A stretch of DNA of 5,686 nucleotides, from NCBI GenBank assembly GCA_018058445.1, contig JAGOZY010000086.1, positions 1-5,686 on the forward strand, read 5' to 3'. The notes under the pieces are model-generated. The model did no database searches. It was given only the letters and a program-made list of their open reading frames with translations, and was not told the DNA's origin. How positions within the stretch are numbered: position 1 is the stretch's first letter; every line of letters begins with the position of its first letter. Made by a program: the position numbers and the translations under genes. The DNA is from Negativicutes bacterium. Lineage in GTDB: Bacteria; Bacillota; Negativicutes; JAGOZY01. Shown in pieces: positions 4,669-5,686 of the stretch.

Positions 4669-5686
4669 TTAAATACCTTTTTCCAATAAGCGTAAAGCAA
4701 TCAACCCGAGTACTTCTGCACCTTGCCCTAAAGCGGATTCATCAATATCAAACTTAGGATGATGATGAGGATAGGTGATTCCTTTTTCTACATTACCTGC
4801 ACCAACGAACAAGAACACTCCTGGCACTTTCTCAAGGAAATAAGAGAAGTCTTCACCACCCAAAGTTGGTTTATTCACGAGTCGAGCATCAGCACCATAA
4901 GTTTCCGTAATTACGTTGACCGCAAGATCCATCACTTTAGGATCATTAACAAGCGCTGGGTAACCATAAATGCGATTCAACTGATAGGTGGCTCCCATCG
5001 CTTGACACGTTCCTCGGCAGATCTCTTCCATTCGATCAAAAATGCGATCCCGAGTTTCAGCATTTAGAGTTCGTAGATTGCCAGTAACCACAGACTTATC
5101 GGGAATCACATTAAAGGCCGCCCCAGAATGAAAGCTACCGATCGATAAAACACCGACTTCGAGCGGATCAATACTTCGACTAATAATCGTATTAAATGCC
5201 TGAACAATTTGGGAACCAACCAAAATCGGATCTACACACTGATGAGGCATCGAGCCATGGCCCCCCACCCCTTGGATCGTTAGTTCAAAACTATTCGGCG
5301 ATCCCATCATCACATGATTAACTGCGATCTTTCCAGCTTCGACTGGCTGCCATACGTGCATCCCAATCGCAAAATCGACTCCCTCGAGGCATCCTTCTTC
5401 GATCATCTCTTTGGCTCCGCCGTCGAACCACTCCTCGCTCGGCTGGAAGAGTAAACGGATACGACCAGGCAATTGATCTTGATGAGCCGCAAAAGCACCA
5501 GCAAGACCTAGCAGACCTGCTGTATGAGCATCATGACCACAAGCATGACACACGCCCTCATTCTGCGAACAATAAGGCTGATCAATCTCGTCCGATAAAG
5601 GCAACGCATCAATATCTGCTCGAATCGCTACAGTACGTCCGGTAGTCGGACCGATATCCGCAACCACACCGGTTCCTGCGCAAAGT
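4669..5686 (-). CDS. M20D-family amidohydrolase (N-acyl-amino-acid / IAA-amino-acid hydrolase type), 5' end outside window
   Basis: The visible 338 codons are the main part of an M20D amidohydrolase, a cytoplasmic di-metal enzyme that removes acyl groups from N-acyl amino acids or related amides. The frame stays open to the right edge (LCAGTGVVADIG...), so the start and roughly 50-60 N-terminal residues lie outside. The GTG at 5667 is an internal Val of the family's TGVVADI motif, not a start. Metal-site landmarks are intact: RADIDALPL, CHACGHDAHTAG (metal Cys and His), FQPSEE (Glu pair), GMHVWQP (His), the dimerisation-domain GVGGHGSMPHQCVDPI, AFNVIPDKSVVTGNLRTL, GGEDFSYFLEKVPG and the final HHHPKFDIDE. 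The catalytic domain is split by the lid domain in the normal way. A terminator follows at 4635-4662. The exact acyl substrate is not predictable. Confidence 0.93.
   Translation of the reverse strand, partial: LCAGTGVVADIGPTTGRTVAIRADIDALPLSDEIDQPYCSQNEGVCHACGHDAHTAGLLGLAGAFAAHQDQLPGRIRLLFQPSEEWFDGGAKEMIEEGCLEGVDFAIGMHVWQPVEAGKIAVNHVMMGSPNSFELTIQGVGGHGSMPHQCVDPILVGSQIVQAFNTIISRSIDPLEVGVLSIGSFHSGAAFNVIPDKSVVTGNLRTLNAETRDRIFDRMEEICRGTCQAMGATYQLNRIYGYPALVNDPKVMDLAVNVITETYGADARLVNKPTLGGEDFSYFLEKVPGVFLFVGAGNVEKGITYPHHHPKFDIDESALGQGAEVLGLIALRLLEKGI

Noticed and set aside
4759..5067. 102-residue plus-strand open frame
   Set aside because: It lies entirely opposite the amidohydrolase, whose motifs are unambiguous.
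5665..5667. GTG as the start of the amidohydrolase
   Set aside because: The frame continues upstream with LCAGTG, completing the conserved TGVVADI motif, so the true start is outside the window.

Overview
The window looks like chromosomal DNA of a Bacillota (Firmicutes) bacterium of low to middle GC. The evidence is strong AAGGAGG-type ribosome binding sites, a TTG start, compact hairpin-plus-T-run terminators and AT-rich intergenic DNA. It also fits the closest families I recognise: a short tyrosine recombinase, a Cdd1-type helix-hairpin-helix protein, a YfbR-like 5'-deoxynucleotidase and an M20D amidohydrolase. I cannot name the genus from sequence alone. Seven protein genes are visible; the two at the window edges are partial. 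I see no rRNA, tRNA, CRISPR array or complete insertion sequence.

Layout, left to right. Bases 1-159 (minus) hold the N-terminal 53 codons of a tyrosine recombinase running off the left edge. A gene-free, AT-rich stretch follows and contains a 20-bp imperfect direct repeat, one copy of which forms the recombinase leader. From about 442 to 1987 (minus) lies a tight three-gene operon: a YfbR-like deoxynucleotidase, an unrecognised three-helix membrane protein and a Cdd1-family HhH protein, closed by a strong terminator. At 1988-2163 a short divergent region with stacked inverted repeats separates this operon from a plus-strand LigB/DODA-type extradiol dioxygenase (2164-2937). The dioxygenase converges on a minus-strand gene for a small ferredoxin-fold, monooxygenase-like protein (3006-3311). 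Next comes a minus-strand exported protein with a metallophosphoesterase/5'-nucleotidase fold that appears to have lost its metal ligands (3499-4497). The right end (4669 to edge, minus) is an M20D aminoacylase-type amidohydrolase lacking its N-terminus.

The only clear operon is the deoxynucleotidase / membrane protein / HhH cluster, whose intergenic gaps are 22 and 12 nt. The other genes each have their own ribosome binding site and terminator and look monocistronic. The dioxygenase and the small monooxygenase-like gene share a terminator hairpin, and the two could belong to an aromatic or quinone stress response, but this is inference. The most unusual points are the probable pseudo-phosphoesterase, the HD-to-HE change in the deoxynucleotidase, the near-identical terminators 530 bp apart, and the repeated leader sequence beside the recombinase. 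I found no convincing wholly new multi-gene system.
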